Positions 17,390-27,036 are shown, numbered from the stretch's first letter. The stretch: DNA of 51,469 nt from Bacteroidales bacterium (GCA_017618715.1 JAFZTS010000016.1:1-51469), one strand, 5' to 3'. A program made the numbers and translations. Notes: generated by a model not told the origin, from the sequence alone.

Positions 17390-18263
17390 AGTTAATGCCC
17401 TTTCCTGCCTTGAGGGTATTCTTCATCAGCGAGCAGATGGTCATTGGGCCGACACCACCCGGTACGGGAGTGATGAAGGCACACTTGGGAGCCACTTCGT
17501 CGAACTTCACGTCACCCTTGAGCTTGAAGCCTGACTTCTTGGTGGCATCGGGCACACGCGTTGTTCCTACATCGATTACCGTAGCACCCTCCTTCACCAT
17601 ATCAGCTGTGACAAATTCAGGCTGTCCGATGGCGGCGATGAGAATGTCGGCTGATGCACAGATCTCCTTGAGGTTCTCCGAGGCGCTGTGGCAAACGGTG
17701 ACTGTCGAGTTGCCTGGATAGGACTTCTGCATCATCAGCGAGGCAACTGGTTTGCCTACGATATTTGAACGTCCCAGGACGACACAATGCTTACCCTTGG
17801 TCGGCACGTTGTAACGCTCGAGCAAATCCATGATGCCCATTGGCGTAGCACTTACAAAACAAGGAAGGCCGATGGAAAGACGACCCACATTGACCGGATG
17901 GAATCCATCCACGTCCTTGCGATAGTCGATGGCCTCGATAATCTTCTGGCTGTCGATATGCTTCGGCAAGGGCAATTGCACGATGAATCCGTCAATCTCG
18001 GGATTCTTGTTCAGTTCGTCCACCTTGGCAAGAAGTTCTTCCTCGGTGACATCACTCTCGAAACGAATCAGTGAAGAAGTAAATCCACACTCGGCACAAG
18101 CCTTCACCTTGGCAGCCACATAGGTTTCAGAACCTCCATCGTGGCCCACCAGAACAGCGGCCAAATGAGGTGCACGTTTGCCTTCGGCCAGCATCTGCTG
18201 GACTTCTGCTGCTATCTCTTGCTTAATGGCTGCAGCAGTAGCCTTTCCATCAATCAATATCAT
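17385..18263 (-). CDS. folD: Bifunctional methylenetetrahydrofolate dehydrogenase / cyclohydrolase
   Basis: A 292-aa FolD that interconverts 5,10-methylene-, methenyl- and 10-formyl-THF. The YxxxK catalytic pair is Tyr48/Lys52, QLPLPKH follows near residue 98, and the nucleotide-binding GRSNIVGKP and the [10 protein letters not shown] signature are intact. I start at MILIDGK (18263) because the in-frame upstream Met lies beyond the promoter -7 box at 18283-18290. Confidence 0.95.
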   Translation of the reverse strand: MILIDGKATAAAIKQEIAAEVQQMLAEGKRAPHLAAVLVGHDGGSETYVAAKVKACAECGFTSSLIRFESDVTEEELLAKVDELNKNPEIDGFIVQLPLPKHIDSQKIIEAIDYRKDVDGFHPVNVGRLSIGLPCFVSATPMGIMDLLERYNVPTKGKHCVVLGRSNIVGKPVASLMMQKSYPGNSTVTVCHSASENLKEICASADILIAAIGQPEFVTADMVKEGATVIDVGTTRVPDATKKSGFKLKGDVKFDEVAPKCAFITPVPGGVGPMTICSLMKNTLKAGKGINW

Positions 18264-18282
18264 AATAGTCAATTTTGAGTTG

Positions 18283-18314
18283 CAAATGTAATGCAAATTA
18301 TTCAAATCACCAAA
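18283..18314 (-). promoter_or_regulatory. folD promoter
   Basis: Minus-strand TTTG at 18311-18314, 20-nt spacer, TACATTTG at 18283-18290, about 20 nt before the ATG. Confidence 0.65.
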
Positions 18315-18383
18315 TTTCAACTGCAATAAAAGACTTTATCCATGATTTTTCGGCAGAAATGACGTTTTTTGATGGATACAATT

Positions 18384-18391
18384 TATCTTTG
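18384..18391 (+). promoter_or_regulatory. -7 box very close to the pagL-like start codon
   Basis: TATCTTTG ends 4 nt before the ATG at 18396. Initiation normally falls 5-10 nt after this box, so the message would be leaderless or would begin inside the annotated start. No TTTG at 19-21 nt upstream was found. Confidence 0.4.
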
Positions 18392-18395
18392 CAAT

Positions 18396-19601
18396 ATGAA
18401 ATGGACCAATCTGCATATCCTCAAACACGCGATTACCTTCGCTCGACTATTTGCTTGTGCAATGCTGCCGATGGCAGGAAGTGTCGCCTATTCGCAAGAA
18501 AGGGAGGCGGTTGGCCGTACTCCGCTCATCAACGAATGGGAAATCGGCTATGGAGCAGGTTCTCCCTTTGGCGCCACAGAATGGCGGTCAGTCAAGAACT
18601 CGGAGTTCACGCAGAAGTTCAGCCAGATGTGGCAGGTGAATTTCGGGCATCAGTTCACTTCGAAGGATTACGGCGCTGCACCCAAAGGGTATTATTACCC
18701 AAGCCTCGGCATGTTTTTCCAATGGTTGGACTACAGTCACCTGAAGATACGTGGTGTGGGACCCATCTTCCCCGTCACCAAGACGGCCGACTACGGGCAG
18801 ATTGCTACCTTTGGCCTCACCCTTCACCAATATTGTTGGGTCAGCGGCAAATGGCGCGGGAGCCTGAATCACGAGATGGGAGCAGCCTACGTCTTCGATC
18901 CCGTCTATGAAGTCCCGAGTTGGGTCACTCTCTCCAAGCCTTGGCAAATCTTTGTGGGTTTCGGATGGTTTTTCGGCTACGAAATCAAAGGCGGGGAAAT
19001 CGCCTTTGGTCCCCAATTCACGCACCTCAGCAACAGCGGACTTGCGAACTACAACACAGGCATCAACAACTTCTCGCTATCGGTACGCTATCGGCACAAG
19101 GCATTGAAGGAAATACAGAAATGCAGGCCCGAAGAAGCCCTCATCGAGAAAGATGGCAGAAGGTTCCGATCGCACTTCTACGGCAGCGTGATGGCGGGAT
19201 ATGGCAAAGTGTATTTCGAAGACCCGAATTCTGCCGTACAGATCACCATGATGGCCGATGCAATGTATCGAATCGACCCCAACAACGGCATCGGCATTGG
19301 CGTGGATTATTACCACAATGACAATGTCGATAGGACTGATAGGAAGGATTATATCGGAGCAGGCATCAAATATGACCGATGGTTCGGCCCCTTTGTCATT
19401 CACGTGCAAGTCGGCACCTATTTGAACGGCAAACGACCCATCAAATACAAGGGAACTGCACGAATCTACGAGAATGTCGGATACAAATACGTGATGTTCC
19501 GCCAGAAAACCATATCACCATATATAGGATTCTACACCAAAGGCAATGGTTTCGAGGCTGAGCAGATGTCATTTGCCCTAGGATGCATTTTCAGTAAATA
19601 A
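18396..19601 (+). CDS. Outer membrane acyloxyacyl hydrolase / PagL-like lipid A deacylase
   Basis: A 401-aa protein with an N-terminal hydrophobic export signal (about residues 10-33, ending VAYSQ) and a C-terminal beta-barrel that holds the PagL catalytic His-x-Ser motif: HLSNSGL with His210 and Ser212. PagL enzymes remove the 3-O acyl chain of lipid A at the outer membrane. At about 400 aa it is roughly twice the length of classic PagL, with extra N- and C-terminal strands. The start MKWTNLH is uncertain, because a -7 box ends only 4 nt before this ATG. It is a single gene with a shared terminator. Confidence 0.75.
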   Translation: MKWTNLHILKHAITFARLFACAMLPMAGSVAYSQEREAVGRTPLINEWEIGYGAGSPFGATEWRSVKNSEFTQKFSQMWQVNFGHQFTSKDYGAAPKGYYYPSLGMFFQWLDYSHLKIRGVGPIFPVTKTADYGQIATFGLTLHQYCWVSGKWRGSLNHEMGAAYVFDPVYEVPSWVTLSKPWQIFVGFGWFFGYEIKGGEIAFGPQFTHLSNSGLANYNTGINNFSLSVRYRHKALKEIQKCRPEEALIEKDGRRFRSHFYGSVMAGYGKVYFEDPNSAVQITMMADAMYRIDPNNGIGIGVDYYHNDNVDRTDRKDYIGAGIKYDRWFGPFVIHVQVGTYLNGKRPIKYKGTARIYENVGYKYVMFRQKTISPYIGFYTKGNGFEAEQMSFALGCIFSK

Positions 19602-19630
19602 AAAAAGTTGAGCAATAGCCCAACTTTTTT
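19601..19630. terminator. Bidirectional terminator between the pagL-like gene and ffh
   Basis: AAAAAAGTTG and CAACTTTTTT flank a 10-nt loop, giving a U run on either strand. It serves two converging genes. Confidence 0.75.
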
Positions 19631-19637
19631 CTTTGAC

Positions 19638-20999
19638 TTACATTCCGAAGCCCTTGCCGCGCATCTTTGAAGCCATCTGCTGCATCTGCATCATGGCGCG
19701 CGGGTTGCCCTTCAAGTCGTTCATCTTCTTCATCACCTTGCGCATATCATCGAACTGCTTCACCAGGCGGTTCACCTCCTGAATGTTGGTGCCCGAGCCC
19801 TTGGCGATACGCATCTTGCGGCTCTGGTTCATCACCTCTGGATGCTCACGTTCGAAAGGTGTCATCGACTGGATAATAGCCTCGACGCTCTTGAACGAAT
19901 TGTTGTCGATATCGACATCCTTGATGGCCTTGCCCACACCAGGGATCATCGAAGCAAGGTCCTTGATATTACCCATCTTCTTGATCTGCTGTATCTGCTC
20001 GAAGAAATCATTGAAGTCGAACTTGTTCTTGGCGATCTTCTTCTGCAGCTTCTTGGCTTCCTCTTCGTCAAACTGCTGTTGGGCACGCTCGACGAGCGAC
20101 ACCACATCACCCATACCAAGGATTCGGCCAGCCATACGTTCGGGATAGAACACATCGAGTGCCTCCATCTTCTCACCAGTACCAATGAACTTGATGGGCT
20201 TCTGTACGACGGTGCGTATCGAAAGAGCAGCACCGCCACGCGTATCACCATCGAGCTTGGTGAGAATAACGCCGGTGAAGTTGAGTCGGTCGTTGAACTC
20301 CTTGGCAGTGTTGACTGCATCCTGACCCGTCATCGAATCGACAACGAAGAGGATCTCGTGCGGCTCGACAGCATCCTTGATGTTCTTGATCTCACGCATC
20401 ATCTGCTCATCGACAGCCAGACGACCTGCGGTATCGATAATCACCACGTCGTTGCCATCATGCTTCGCCTGTGCAATGGCATCCTGAGCGATACGGACAG
20501 GATCCTTCGAATCGCGATTGGTATAGACGGGCACACCCACCTGGCCTGCTACAACCTCCAACTGATCGATGGCAGCGGGACGATAAACGTCGCAAGCGGC
20601 CAACAACGGACGCTTCCCCTTCTTCGTCTTCAGCATCAAGGCCAGCTTGCCAGAATGAGTCGTCTTACCTGAACCTTGCAAACCTGCCATCAAAATAATG
20701 GTAGGATTGGCCTTCAGATTCAGATCGACGGCCTCGCCGCCCATCAACTGCGCCAGCTCATCATGCACGAGCTTGACCATCAACTGGCCAGGCTTCACGG
20801 CAGTGAGCACATTCATGCCAAGGGCCTTCTTCTTCACCTCATCGGTAAAGGTCTTGGCCACCTTATAGTTTACGTCGGCATCGAGCAAGGCACGACGCAC
20901 GTCCTTGAGAGTTTCTGCAACATTGATTTCGGTGATCTTGCCTTCACCCTTGAGGATTTTGAACGAGCGCTCAAGACGCTCCGATAGATTGTCAAACAT
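19638..20999 (-). CDS. ffh: Signal recognition particle GTPase Ffh
   Basis: A 453-aa SRP54 homologue that binds signal sequences and 4.5S RNA and docks with FtsY. The N domain covers about residues 1-90. The G domain shows GLQGSGKTT at 106-114, DTAGR at 189-193 and TKLDGD at 247-252. The M domain (about 330-453) contains the RNA-binding SRKMRIAKGSG block and ends in a Met-rich tail. It is monocistronic with its own promoter. No SRP RNA gene was seen nearby. Confidence 0.96.
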   Translation of the reverse strand: MFDNLSERLERSFKILKGEGKITEINVAETLKDVRRALLDADVNYKVAKTFTDEVKKKALGMNVLTAVKPGQLMVKLVHDELAQLMGGEAVDLNLKANPTIILMAGLQGSGKTTHSGKLALMLKTKKGKRPLLAACDVYRPAAIDQLEVVAGQVGVPVYTNRDSKDPVRIAQDAIAQAKHDGNDVVIIDTAGRLAVDEQMMREIKNIKDAVEPHEILFVVDSMTGQDAVNTAKEFNDRLNFTGVILTKLDGDTRGGAALSIRTVVQKPIKFIGTGEKMEALDVFYPERMAGRILGMGDVVSLVERAQQQFDEEEAKKLQKKIAKNKFDFNDFFEQIQQIKKMGNIKDLASMIPGVGKAIKDVDIDNNSFKSVEAIIQSMTPFEREHPEVMNQSRKMRIAKGSGTNIQEVNRLVKQFDDMRKVMKKMNDLKGNPRAMMQMQQMASKMRGKGFGM

Positions 21000-21044
21000 A
21001 TTTCAAAAGATGTTGACTTGACCGCAGCAACGGAAATTGCGGCG

Positions 21045-21076
21045 CAAAGATACGCAAAATTTCCGAAATATCCAAA
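21045..21076 (-). promoter_or_regulatory. ffh promoter
   Basis: Minus-strand TTTG-like element at 21073-21076, 20-nt spacer, TATCTTTG at 21045-21052, about 45 nt before the ATG. Confidence 0.6.
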
Positions 21077-21090
21077 AAGTACCTTCAATA

Positions 21091-21123
21091 ATTGTTATTT
21101 GTCAAAAAAAAACACTATCTTTG
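21091..21123 (+). promoter_or_regulatory. Promoter of the Mla-type ATPase gene
   Basis: ATTG at 21091-21094, 21-nt spacer, TATCTTTG at 21116-21123, 20 nt before the ATG at 21144. It is divergent from the ffh promoter. Confidence 0.6.
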
Positions 21124-21143
21124 CACCGCAAAAAACAACAATC

Positions 21144-21944
21144 ATGATCGAAGTTCATAACCTATATAAGTCATTTGGTGAGCAGGATGTGCTCAAGGGC
21201 ATCGACTGCACCTTTCAGCCTGGAGTCAATAACCTGATCATCGGCCAGTCGGGCTCGGGCAAAACCGTGCTGCTCAAATGTCTTATCGGCCTCCACAAAC
21301 CCGAACGGGGAGAAATCCTTTACGACGGGCGCGACATCACCAAACTCAAGGACAACCAGATGAAGGAGATACGCAAGGAGATTGGCGTGCTCTTTCAAGG
21401 CTCGGCACTCTTCGACTCGATGTCGGTCGAAGATAATGTGGCTTTCCCCCTTCGCATGTTCAGCGACAAGACCGTAGCCGAGATACGCGAACGCGTAGAT
21501 TTCTGTCTGGAACGCGTCAACCTGAAGGGAGTACACCAGAAGATGCCCTCCGAGCTATCGGGAGGCATGCAGAAGCGCGTAGCCATCGCCCGCGCCATCT
21601 CGCTCAATCCCAAGTACCTCTTCTGCGACGAACCCAACTCTGGCCTCGACCCGCAGACCTCCATCCTCATCGACCAGCTCATCGACGACATTACGCGCGA
21701 GTACAACATTACCACCGTAGTCAATACGCACGATATGAACTCCGTGCTCGGCATTGGTGACCACATCATCTTCCTTGCCGATGGCTTGGTGAACTGGCAG
21801 GGCAGTAAGGACGACATTCTGCAGACCGAGAGCCCCGTGCTGCGCAAGTTCCTCTATGCCGCTCCTACCTTGCAGCGCATCGCCAAAGAGACTATGAAAC
21901 AGAAACTTCAATTCCAAGGAAAGGATTTGGAAACGAAATCATAG
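21144..21944 (+). CDS. ABC transporter ATP-binding protein, MlaF-like
   Basis: A 266-aa ATPase with Walker A GQSGSGKTV at residues 34-42, signature LSGGMQKR at 138-145 and Walker B KYLFCDEP at 157-164. The GGMQKRVAIARA signature and the LFQGSALFDSMSV Q-loop region are typical of MlaF/Ttg2A, the ATPase of phospholipid (Mce) transport at the inner membrane. In most Bacteroidota it sits next to an MlaE-type permease and MlaD; here it is alone between ffh and a terminator. I start at MIEVHNL, just after the promoter. Confidence 0.85.
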   Translation: MIEVHNLYKSFGEQDVLKGIDCTFQPGVNNLIIGQSGSGKTVLLKCLIGLHKPERGEILYDGRDITKLKDNQMKEIRKEIGVLFQGSALFDSMSVEDNVAFPLRMFSDKTVAEIRERVDFCLERVNLKGVHQKMPSELSGGMQKRVAIARAISLNPKYLFCDEPNSGLDPQTSILIDQLIDDITREYNITTVVNTHDMNSVLGIGDHIIFLADGLVNWQGSKDDILQTESPVLRKFLYAAPTLQRIAKETMKQKLQFQGKDLETKS

Positions 21945-21964
21945 TTTTACGAGACCCAAGCATT

Positions 21965-22006
21965 AAGAACGGGAACCAAGCCTAAACTTGATTCCCGTTC
22001 TTTTTT
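21965..22006 (+). terminator. Terminator after the Mla-type ATPase gene
   Basis: AAGAACGGGAA pairs with TTCCCGTTCTT around an inner CAAG/CTTG stem, followed by TTTTTT (22001-22006). The omp28 gene on the other strand ends 14 nt away and may use the same hairpin. Confidence 0.85.
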
Positions 22007-22019
22007 CAGTATATTTTCC

Positions 22020-23864
22020 TTATCGCAGCATCATCTTCCTGCCTTCGCGGATGAAGAGCTGGCCACGACGAGGTGTGCTGATTTGACGGCCCTGAAGGTC
22101 ATAGCTCGGAGCGACAGTCTTGGTCTCGTCATTTTCTATGCGCTCGATGCTTTCGGGATTTGCAGACGTCTCACCAACGCGGGCCTTGACAGCCTGGGCG
22201 ATGGTGCCTTCGGCATTTATCACAAACACGACAGCAAAAATCATGTCTATGCTTGCATCGACAGCCTCGCGTAGGGCGGCTTTGGTCGGCAAACCGAGTG
22301 TATAGCTGCTCTCAGCCTTGGCACCTGCTGCCAGGCTACCCAATGGGAATACCCGGTTGGCACCTTGAGCATTATAGGAGCTTGCAATAACCACATCGTC
22401 AAAGTTCCAATAGAAACGGCTCGAACCATACTCTCCACCCTTGCAGAACTTGGCGAGGTCATCTTCTCCTACATCAGAGGCAGAATATTGATAGTAGTAA
22501 TTCGACTGACGCCATACGTTAGAGGTACCTGTAAGACTATCGGCCGAGAGGACATAAACCACCTCGTAGGAGCCTTCGGTCAAAGCCTCAAGGTTGACTT
22601 CAACCTTCACCGAATCTTTGCTATCGCTCGTCCATTCAGACTTAATGCCGAGATCAACTTCTGCAGGAATTGAACAATAATCTTCGAAGTCCTGAAGCAC
22701 ATAGCGTTCGTTCTTCTCTGTTCCATAATAGGGGTCCATTACTTCCTTGCGATCCATAATACAGCTTGGAGCGCCCGAGATGCCAAGTTTCGAAGCCGAG
22801 ATGTAGTAATTAGGATACATCGGATCGGAAGTGTTATAAGCATGGAAGGCCAAGCCGATGAAACGGTCGCCGAACTCGGCACGAAGGTTGGCCATGCCCT
22901 GCATACCACGCGGACACCAGCCGCAGCCAGTGCCTGTGAACTCCTCGACAACAGTTTTGCGTTGTACGATGCGGCTGAGGTTCTTGAAACTGATTACGGT
23001 CGCATTATCAGCCAATGAATTATCTTTTCCATTGACCTTCGTGATGGCGAGAGTTACATCATACACGCCTACTTCGGAAGGAGAAGCCACCTTAACCTTG
23101 ATTTCAGCAGATTTGTTGAAGCCAGATTCGATGGCTACATCAACGGTACGAGTTTCCTTAACTCCATTTACATCGATGGTATATTCGATGTTGCTGACTG
23201 CTTCCGCAGCATCGGAATAAACTGTGACAGGCCATTCAGTTTCTGTATCAACACCTGTGACAGCGTTCTTGATGGTGCCAAAGTGTGCTGCCGTCTCTGG
23301 CAATTTGATCTCTGTGAACAGTGCCTGCAAACATGACTGTCCGTAATCATTGCCGATATCCTGCCAGCCATATTGTGAGCTATACCAGATCCAGAAACTA
23401 TTTGGTGAGAGAGTCGTAGGATCATAGATGGCAGGATACTTGCTGCCTTGGGTACTGAGGGAGGTATTGACCGTAATGGTATATCCTACAAAGCAGCCTG
23501 ACTCGGGTACTGTATAGGATTCAGGGAAAATGGCCTGATTATAGCCACTGGCATAATCCGTCAGTTCCACCTGCTGGGTATAAGATTCTTCTGACGAAAG
23601 TGATGGAGTTACCCAAGCACTAAGAGACGTGACCGCAGAAGGATCATACACGGGGACATTTGCGCCAGCAATCGTTCCGCCTGCCAATATGCCATCGCCT
23701 GGGACGAAGATAGCAATACGAAGGGTTGCCACTCCTGCACCGATAAGGCCAAGGTTATCGGTCTCCATATTGCCCATGTAGTACCCCCAAGGAGTATAAT
23801 TCTCGGCAGAAACCGAAGCAGTTGCTATCAAAGCGGTTGCTAATAGGGAGAAGACTTTTTTCAT
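22020..23864 (-). CDS. Omp28-related secreted protein with thioredoxin-like CxxC domain
   Basis: A 614-aa exported protein. It has a signal peptide (cut near residue 20, SVSA-E), a beta-rich N-terminal half, then an Omp28/thioredoxin-like domain starting at KTVVEEFTGTGCGWC with the redox pair Cys314 and Cys317. The last 30 residues (YDLQGR ... LFIREGRKMMLR) resemble the C-terminal sorting or anchoring tails common in Prevotella. It is the last gene of the RagAB-type locus, after a hairpin at 23885-23910. It may handle disulfides in captured proteins; the substrate is unknown. Confidence 0.78.
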   Translation of the reverse strand: MKKVFSLLATALIATASVSAENYTPWGYYMGNMETDNLGLIGAGVATLRIAIFVPGDGILAGGTIAGANVPVYDPSAVTSLSAWVTPSLSSEESYTQQVELTDYASGYNQAIFPESYTVPESGCFVGYTITVNTSLSTQGSKYPAIYDPTTLSPNSFWIWYSSQYGWQDIGNDYGQSCLQALFTEIKLPETAAHFGTIKNAVTGVDTETEWPVTVYSDAAEAVSNIEYTIDVNGVKETRTVDVAIESGFNKSAEIKVKVASPSEVGVYDVTLAITKVNGKDNSLADNATVISFKNLSRIVQRKTVVEEFTGTGCGWCPRGMQGMANLRAEFGDRFIGLAFHAYNTSDPMYPNYYISASKLGISGAPSCIMDRKEVMDPYYGTEKNERYVLQDFEDYCSIPAEVDLGIKSEWTSDSKDSVKVEVNLEALTEGSYEVVYVLSADSLTGTSNVWRQSNYYYQYSASDVGEDDLAKFCKGGEYGSSRFYWNFDDVVIASSYNAQGANRVFPLGSLAAGAKAESSYTLGLPTKAALREAVDASIDMIFAVVFVINAEGTIAQAVKARVGETSANPESIERIENDETKTVAPSYDLQGRQISTPRRGQLFIREGRKMMLR

Positions 23865-23884
23865 AATTGATTGTTTGTGTAATT

Positions 23885-23910
23885 AAAAGACCGATTCCCG
23901 AAGGAATCGG
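23885..23910 (-). terminator. Hairpin between the two secreted-protein genes of the Rag-type locus
   Basis: The perfect stem CCGATTCC/GGAATCGG (23891-23910) with a four-base loop is followed on the minus strand by TCTTTTAATT. The U run is weak, so it may only reduce read-through into omp28, which has no separate promoter space (21 nt). Confidence 0.6.
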
Positions 23911-23939
23911 CCTAATGAATATTCAGCAAAAAAAGCTAC

Positions 23940-25610
23940 TTATTTCACGAACTTCTTGCCGTTCTTTACATAAACGCCAGCAGGGAGTTCTGCCTCCGAC
24001 TTGCCGACCTTTACGCCCTGGAGGTTATAAACCTCGTTGTCCTCCTTCTCAGCATCCTTGGCAACGTTGTTGATGCCTGCAGCAGCGCCAAACTGGGTGA
24101 TGGTGATAGGATACTCAGCCTCATCGTTAGAAACGAAGGTTACAGTAGTGGTGCGCACATCAACGTCCTCTGGGAGCTCCTTCAAAGCTACAAAGAAAGA
24201 AATAGCGTTATAATCAGCGTAATAAGTGGTGTCGTAATCCAAACCGGCCACGATATCCTCGTCATAATATACCGAGAAGGCATCAATGCCGAAGGTGGAC
24301 TCTACGAGGAATTCGTTATATGCTTCACCTTCTTCCTCACCAGCGATAGCCCAGGTGTAAGAGGTGCCATCCTCAGCCTGATAATAGGTAGCATCGTTGG
24401 GCACATAGCCTGTGGTAGAACGTTCGGGAGTGCCATAGGTGGTGACTGCATTGAAACGTGCATCAAGAATTACAGCAGCATCGACAGAAGTCCAACGATA
24501 GAAACGCTCTTGCATACCAGAAACTGAGCCATCGCTCCACCAGTAGGTGTGAGAGTTGTAATACTTATAACCCTCGTCATCCTCATCCTCCATATCTGAA
24601 TAGCACATGATGATGCCGTAATCGCAACCTTCAGTAGCGGTAATACGAACCTCAACTTCACCTGTGAGTACAGGAGAAACCTCGCTCTCGAAACCATCCT
24701 CATCAATCTCGACGAACTTGCCTACACCGCAAGTTGCACCATTGGTAGCGGTCTCGATGTTCTCAGGACGAATATAGGCATTGTAGACTGCCGTATCGTT
24801 CTCCTGGATGTCATTGATGGTGACAAGGATATAGTCATCCTCCGTTGCGAAAAGCTGAGTCTCGGTGGTAAGCCAAACGCAAACATCTTCGACAACCAGT
24901 GGGCCACCTACTTTGCCAATATCAACCAAAGTGAGGTTGGATGGACCGTATGGAGTAACTGAACCATAAGCATAGCCATCCGAATAACCGATATAGAATC
25001 CTTCACACTCAAATGCATCAAATACACCCATTCCCCAGCTGTCCTCAATATAGGCATAGTTGAGAATCTGGCCCTTGGTATCTCTGGTGCTCCAAGTATA
25101 ATTGGCATTGCGTGCGTTGATGGTAGGCATATAGTAGTTACCGATGCCCAAATCGTCTATGTGAAGGTTACCATCAGAATCAACATAATCGGACATGTCC
25201 AAAGTCTCAGAGGCAGTAACCATTGTCCAAGCGTTGCCAAGTTCAGCATTGAATTTAGCAGAATAGGGGAATGCATGAGCCACAGCGTAGGAATAGCCAT
25301 AGAAACCGCCATCCCATACGAGCGAAGACTTGAGTGTGCCATCGCCGAAAGAATAGTATGCACCATAAGTGGTAGCCTTTGCACGGCGAGCAGCAGCTGA
25401 GGTTTCACCCATAGCTTCAAAACGTCCACTCTTGAGGTTCTTGCCAGAACGCAGTTCGATAGGACGGGTAGCCTGTGGAAGAACCTTCTCAACCTTTGCA
25501 GGATGATTGGGGAGACTGATGTGACGACTAACAGCGCCCTCATACTTGGGGCCTGCCAATGCTGTTGCGCTAAGAAGGGCTACAGCAGAAAGTAGAAACA
25601 TTGCTTTCAT
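23940..25610 (-). CDS. Secreted protein of unknown function with C-terminal sorting-like tail
   Basis: A 556-aa protein with a signal peptide (MKAMFLLSAVALLSATALAG) and an aromatic- and acid-rich beta-type body (many Tyr/Trp/Asp, e.g. SFGDGTLKSSLVWDGGFYGY). Near the end is a short BACON-like beta segment (VTFVSNDEAEYPITITQFG) before the tail EVYNLQGVKVGKSEAELP ... VKNGKKFVK. That tail type marks surface or secreted proteins in Prevotella. I do not recognise a catalytic domain. It lies 30 nt after the DUF4302 gene in the same operon and probably acts in substrate binding at the surface. Confidence 0.65.
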   Translation of the reverse strand: MKAMFLLSAVALLSATALAGPKYEGAVSRHISLPNHPAKVEKVLPQATRPIELRSGKNLKSGRFEAMGETSAAARRAKATTYGAYYSFGDGTLKSSLVWDGGFYGYSYAVAHAFPYSAKFNAELGNAWTMVTASETLDMSDYVDSDGNLHIDDLGIGNYYMPTINARNANYTWSTRDTKGQILNYAYIEDSWGMGVFDAFECEGFYIGYSDGYAYGSVTPYGPSNLTLVDIGKVGGPLVVEDVCVWLTTETQLFATEDDYILVTINDIQENDTAVYNAYIRPENIETATNGATCGVGKFVEIDEDGFESEVSPVLTGEVEVRITATEGCDYGIIMCYSDMEDEDDEGYKYYNSHTYWWSDGSVSGMQERFYRWTSVDAAVILDARFNAVTTYGTPERSTTGYVPNDATYYQAEDGTSYTWAIAGEEEGEAYNEFLVESTFGIDAFSVYYDEDIVAGLDYDTTYYADYNAISFFVALKELPEDVDVRTTTVTFVSNDEAEYPITITQFGAAAGINNVAKDAEKEDNEVYNLQGVKVGKSEAELPAGVYVKNGKKFVK

Positions 25611-25640
25611 AAACGAAAATTAAAAATGAATATAAATGGA

Positions 25641-27017
25641 TTAGTTAATAACTCCAGAGCTTGAGAAGTCGAACTGTGTAACAAAGTAGAAAGACGGGTC
25701 ATCAACCTTGGTCCAGGAGACTTCTGTGGGTTTGAAAACATTGTTGGTGTAAAGGCGATAGGTGCCATTCATCGCGCTGACAATATCGGTGAACGAGCTG
25801 CCGATGCCCTTGCGATTATAGCTTGCATAGTTGGTCGAGGGATCATCGGGATCGGCCTGGATAGTGGCCATACCCGTCTGCGTATCAACGGTAATGGTGC
25901 CCGTGAATCCAGTAAGATACTTGCGGGTTCCACTGCTGCAACTGAAAACGATACCCACGCGACTGCTGTTGCCTGACTCAGATGACTTGCCGAAAGTGAT
26001 GCCATTGAAGACTTGCGATGGGAAGTTCTCAAGGATATCATCGTTAAGCTTGTTATACATGGCAGCAAAACTCTCGCTGGCACCCGCTGCCGTAATCTTT
26101 GCGCCACTGGTGATCTGGCAGAGGTTGTTAACCGAAAGCAGCCAGCAGGGTTCTACCGTTACATTGCCCGAGACGAGAGCAGTACGCTCGGAATTGAGCA
26201 CAAAATCCTGACAGGTGTCGGCTCCCAACACGAGTGGTGTGCGCAAACGGAATCCATCGGGGGTGAACACGCAATTCTTGACCGACGAATCCAATGGATC
26301 GATAAGGCGATCGTTGTAGTTGAAATAACCCTTATAGAGTCCGTCTATATACATGGTGTCGGTGCCATTGCTCACGTAGTACTGTGCCAGTTTCTCGTTG
26401 GAGATATAATCCTTCATGGCCGCAGTCTGCGAAATATAATCGGCGGGTGAGCGGTCAAGACGCACAAAACGAATAGGTGCCGAATGACGCTCGCCACGAA
26501 GGAGGATTTCGTCATCACCGTACGAAAGCACAACAAGACGGTCATCGCCATTCATGCCTTCACCATCGTCGATGATGGTGTTGGGTGCTGCACCGGGATC
26601 AACGGGATCGACAAAGACACTGATGATATCGTTCCAGGTATTGAATGCAATGACGGGGCCTTCCTCGGCCAACATTTCATAGTAACTGGTATATTCAGTA
26701 TATTTGCCGGCATTGCCATTACGCAAAAAACGATGATCGCTACAAAGAGTCACCTTGCCCGACTCGTAGAACTTGCCAAAAAGGTTAAAGCCCTCGAAGT
26801 CGTAATCGTCGGTACCTGCCACATAATACTGGATGACCCATCCATTGGCCGACGATGGAGCGCAAAGTTTGGCTTTGATCTCATCGTTGACGTGCTGTAT
26901 GCGGATGGCAGCCGACTCGTCGAAATAGTCTTCCTGCTCGAACGTACATGCCGAGAACATGGCGGTCAATGCTGCACCCGACAGCATTACGCGTAGGATA
27001 TTAGAATAATTCTTCAT
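25641..27017 (-). CDS. DUF4302-type surface lipoprotein
   Basis: A 458-aa lipoprotein with a signal peptide and lipobox ending at Cys24 (MFSAC). The segments ANGWVIQYY, GFNLFGKF and VTLCSDHRF near residues 55-95 are typical of DUF4302. DUF4302 genes are usually found between a SusD-like gene and a zinc metallopeptidase in Bacteroidota, as here. Its role is unknown; an accessory surface-binding part of the Rag-type uptake system is the simplest inference. Confidence 0.75.
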   Translation of the reverse strand: MKNYSNILRVMLSGAALTAMFSACTFEQEDYFDESAAIRIQHVNDEIKAKLCAPSSANGWVIQYYVAGTDDYDFEGFNLFGKFYESGKVTLCSDHRFLRNGNAGKYTEYTSYYEMLAEEGPVIAFNTWNDIISVFVDPVDPGAAPNTIIDDGEGMNGDDRLVVLSYGDDEILLRGERHSAPIRFVRLDRSPADYISQTAAMKDYISNEKLAQYYVSNGTDTMYIDGLYKGYFNYNDRLIDPLDSSVKNCVFTPDGFRLRTPLVLGADTCQDFVLNSERTALVSGNVTVEPCWLLSVNNLCQITSGAKITAAGASESFAAMYNKLNDDILENFPSQVFNGITFGKSSESGNSSRVGIVFSCSSGTRKYLTGFTGTITVDTQTGMATIQADPDDPSTNYASYNRKGIGSSFTDIVSAMNGTYRLYTNNVFKPTEVSWTKVDDPSFYFVTQFDFSSSGVIN

Positions 27018-27036
27018 ATTGTTTTGTTCTTAGCAA

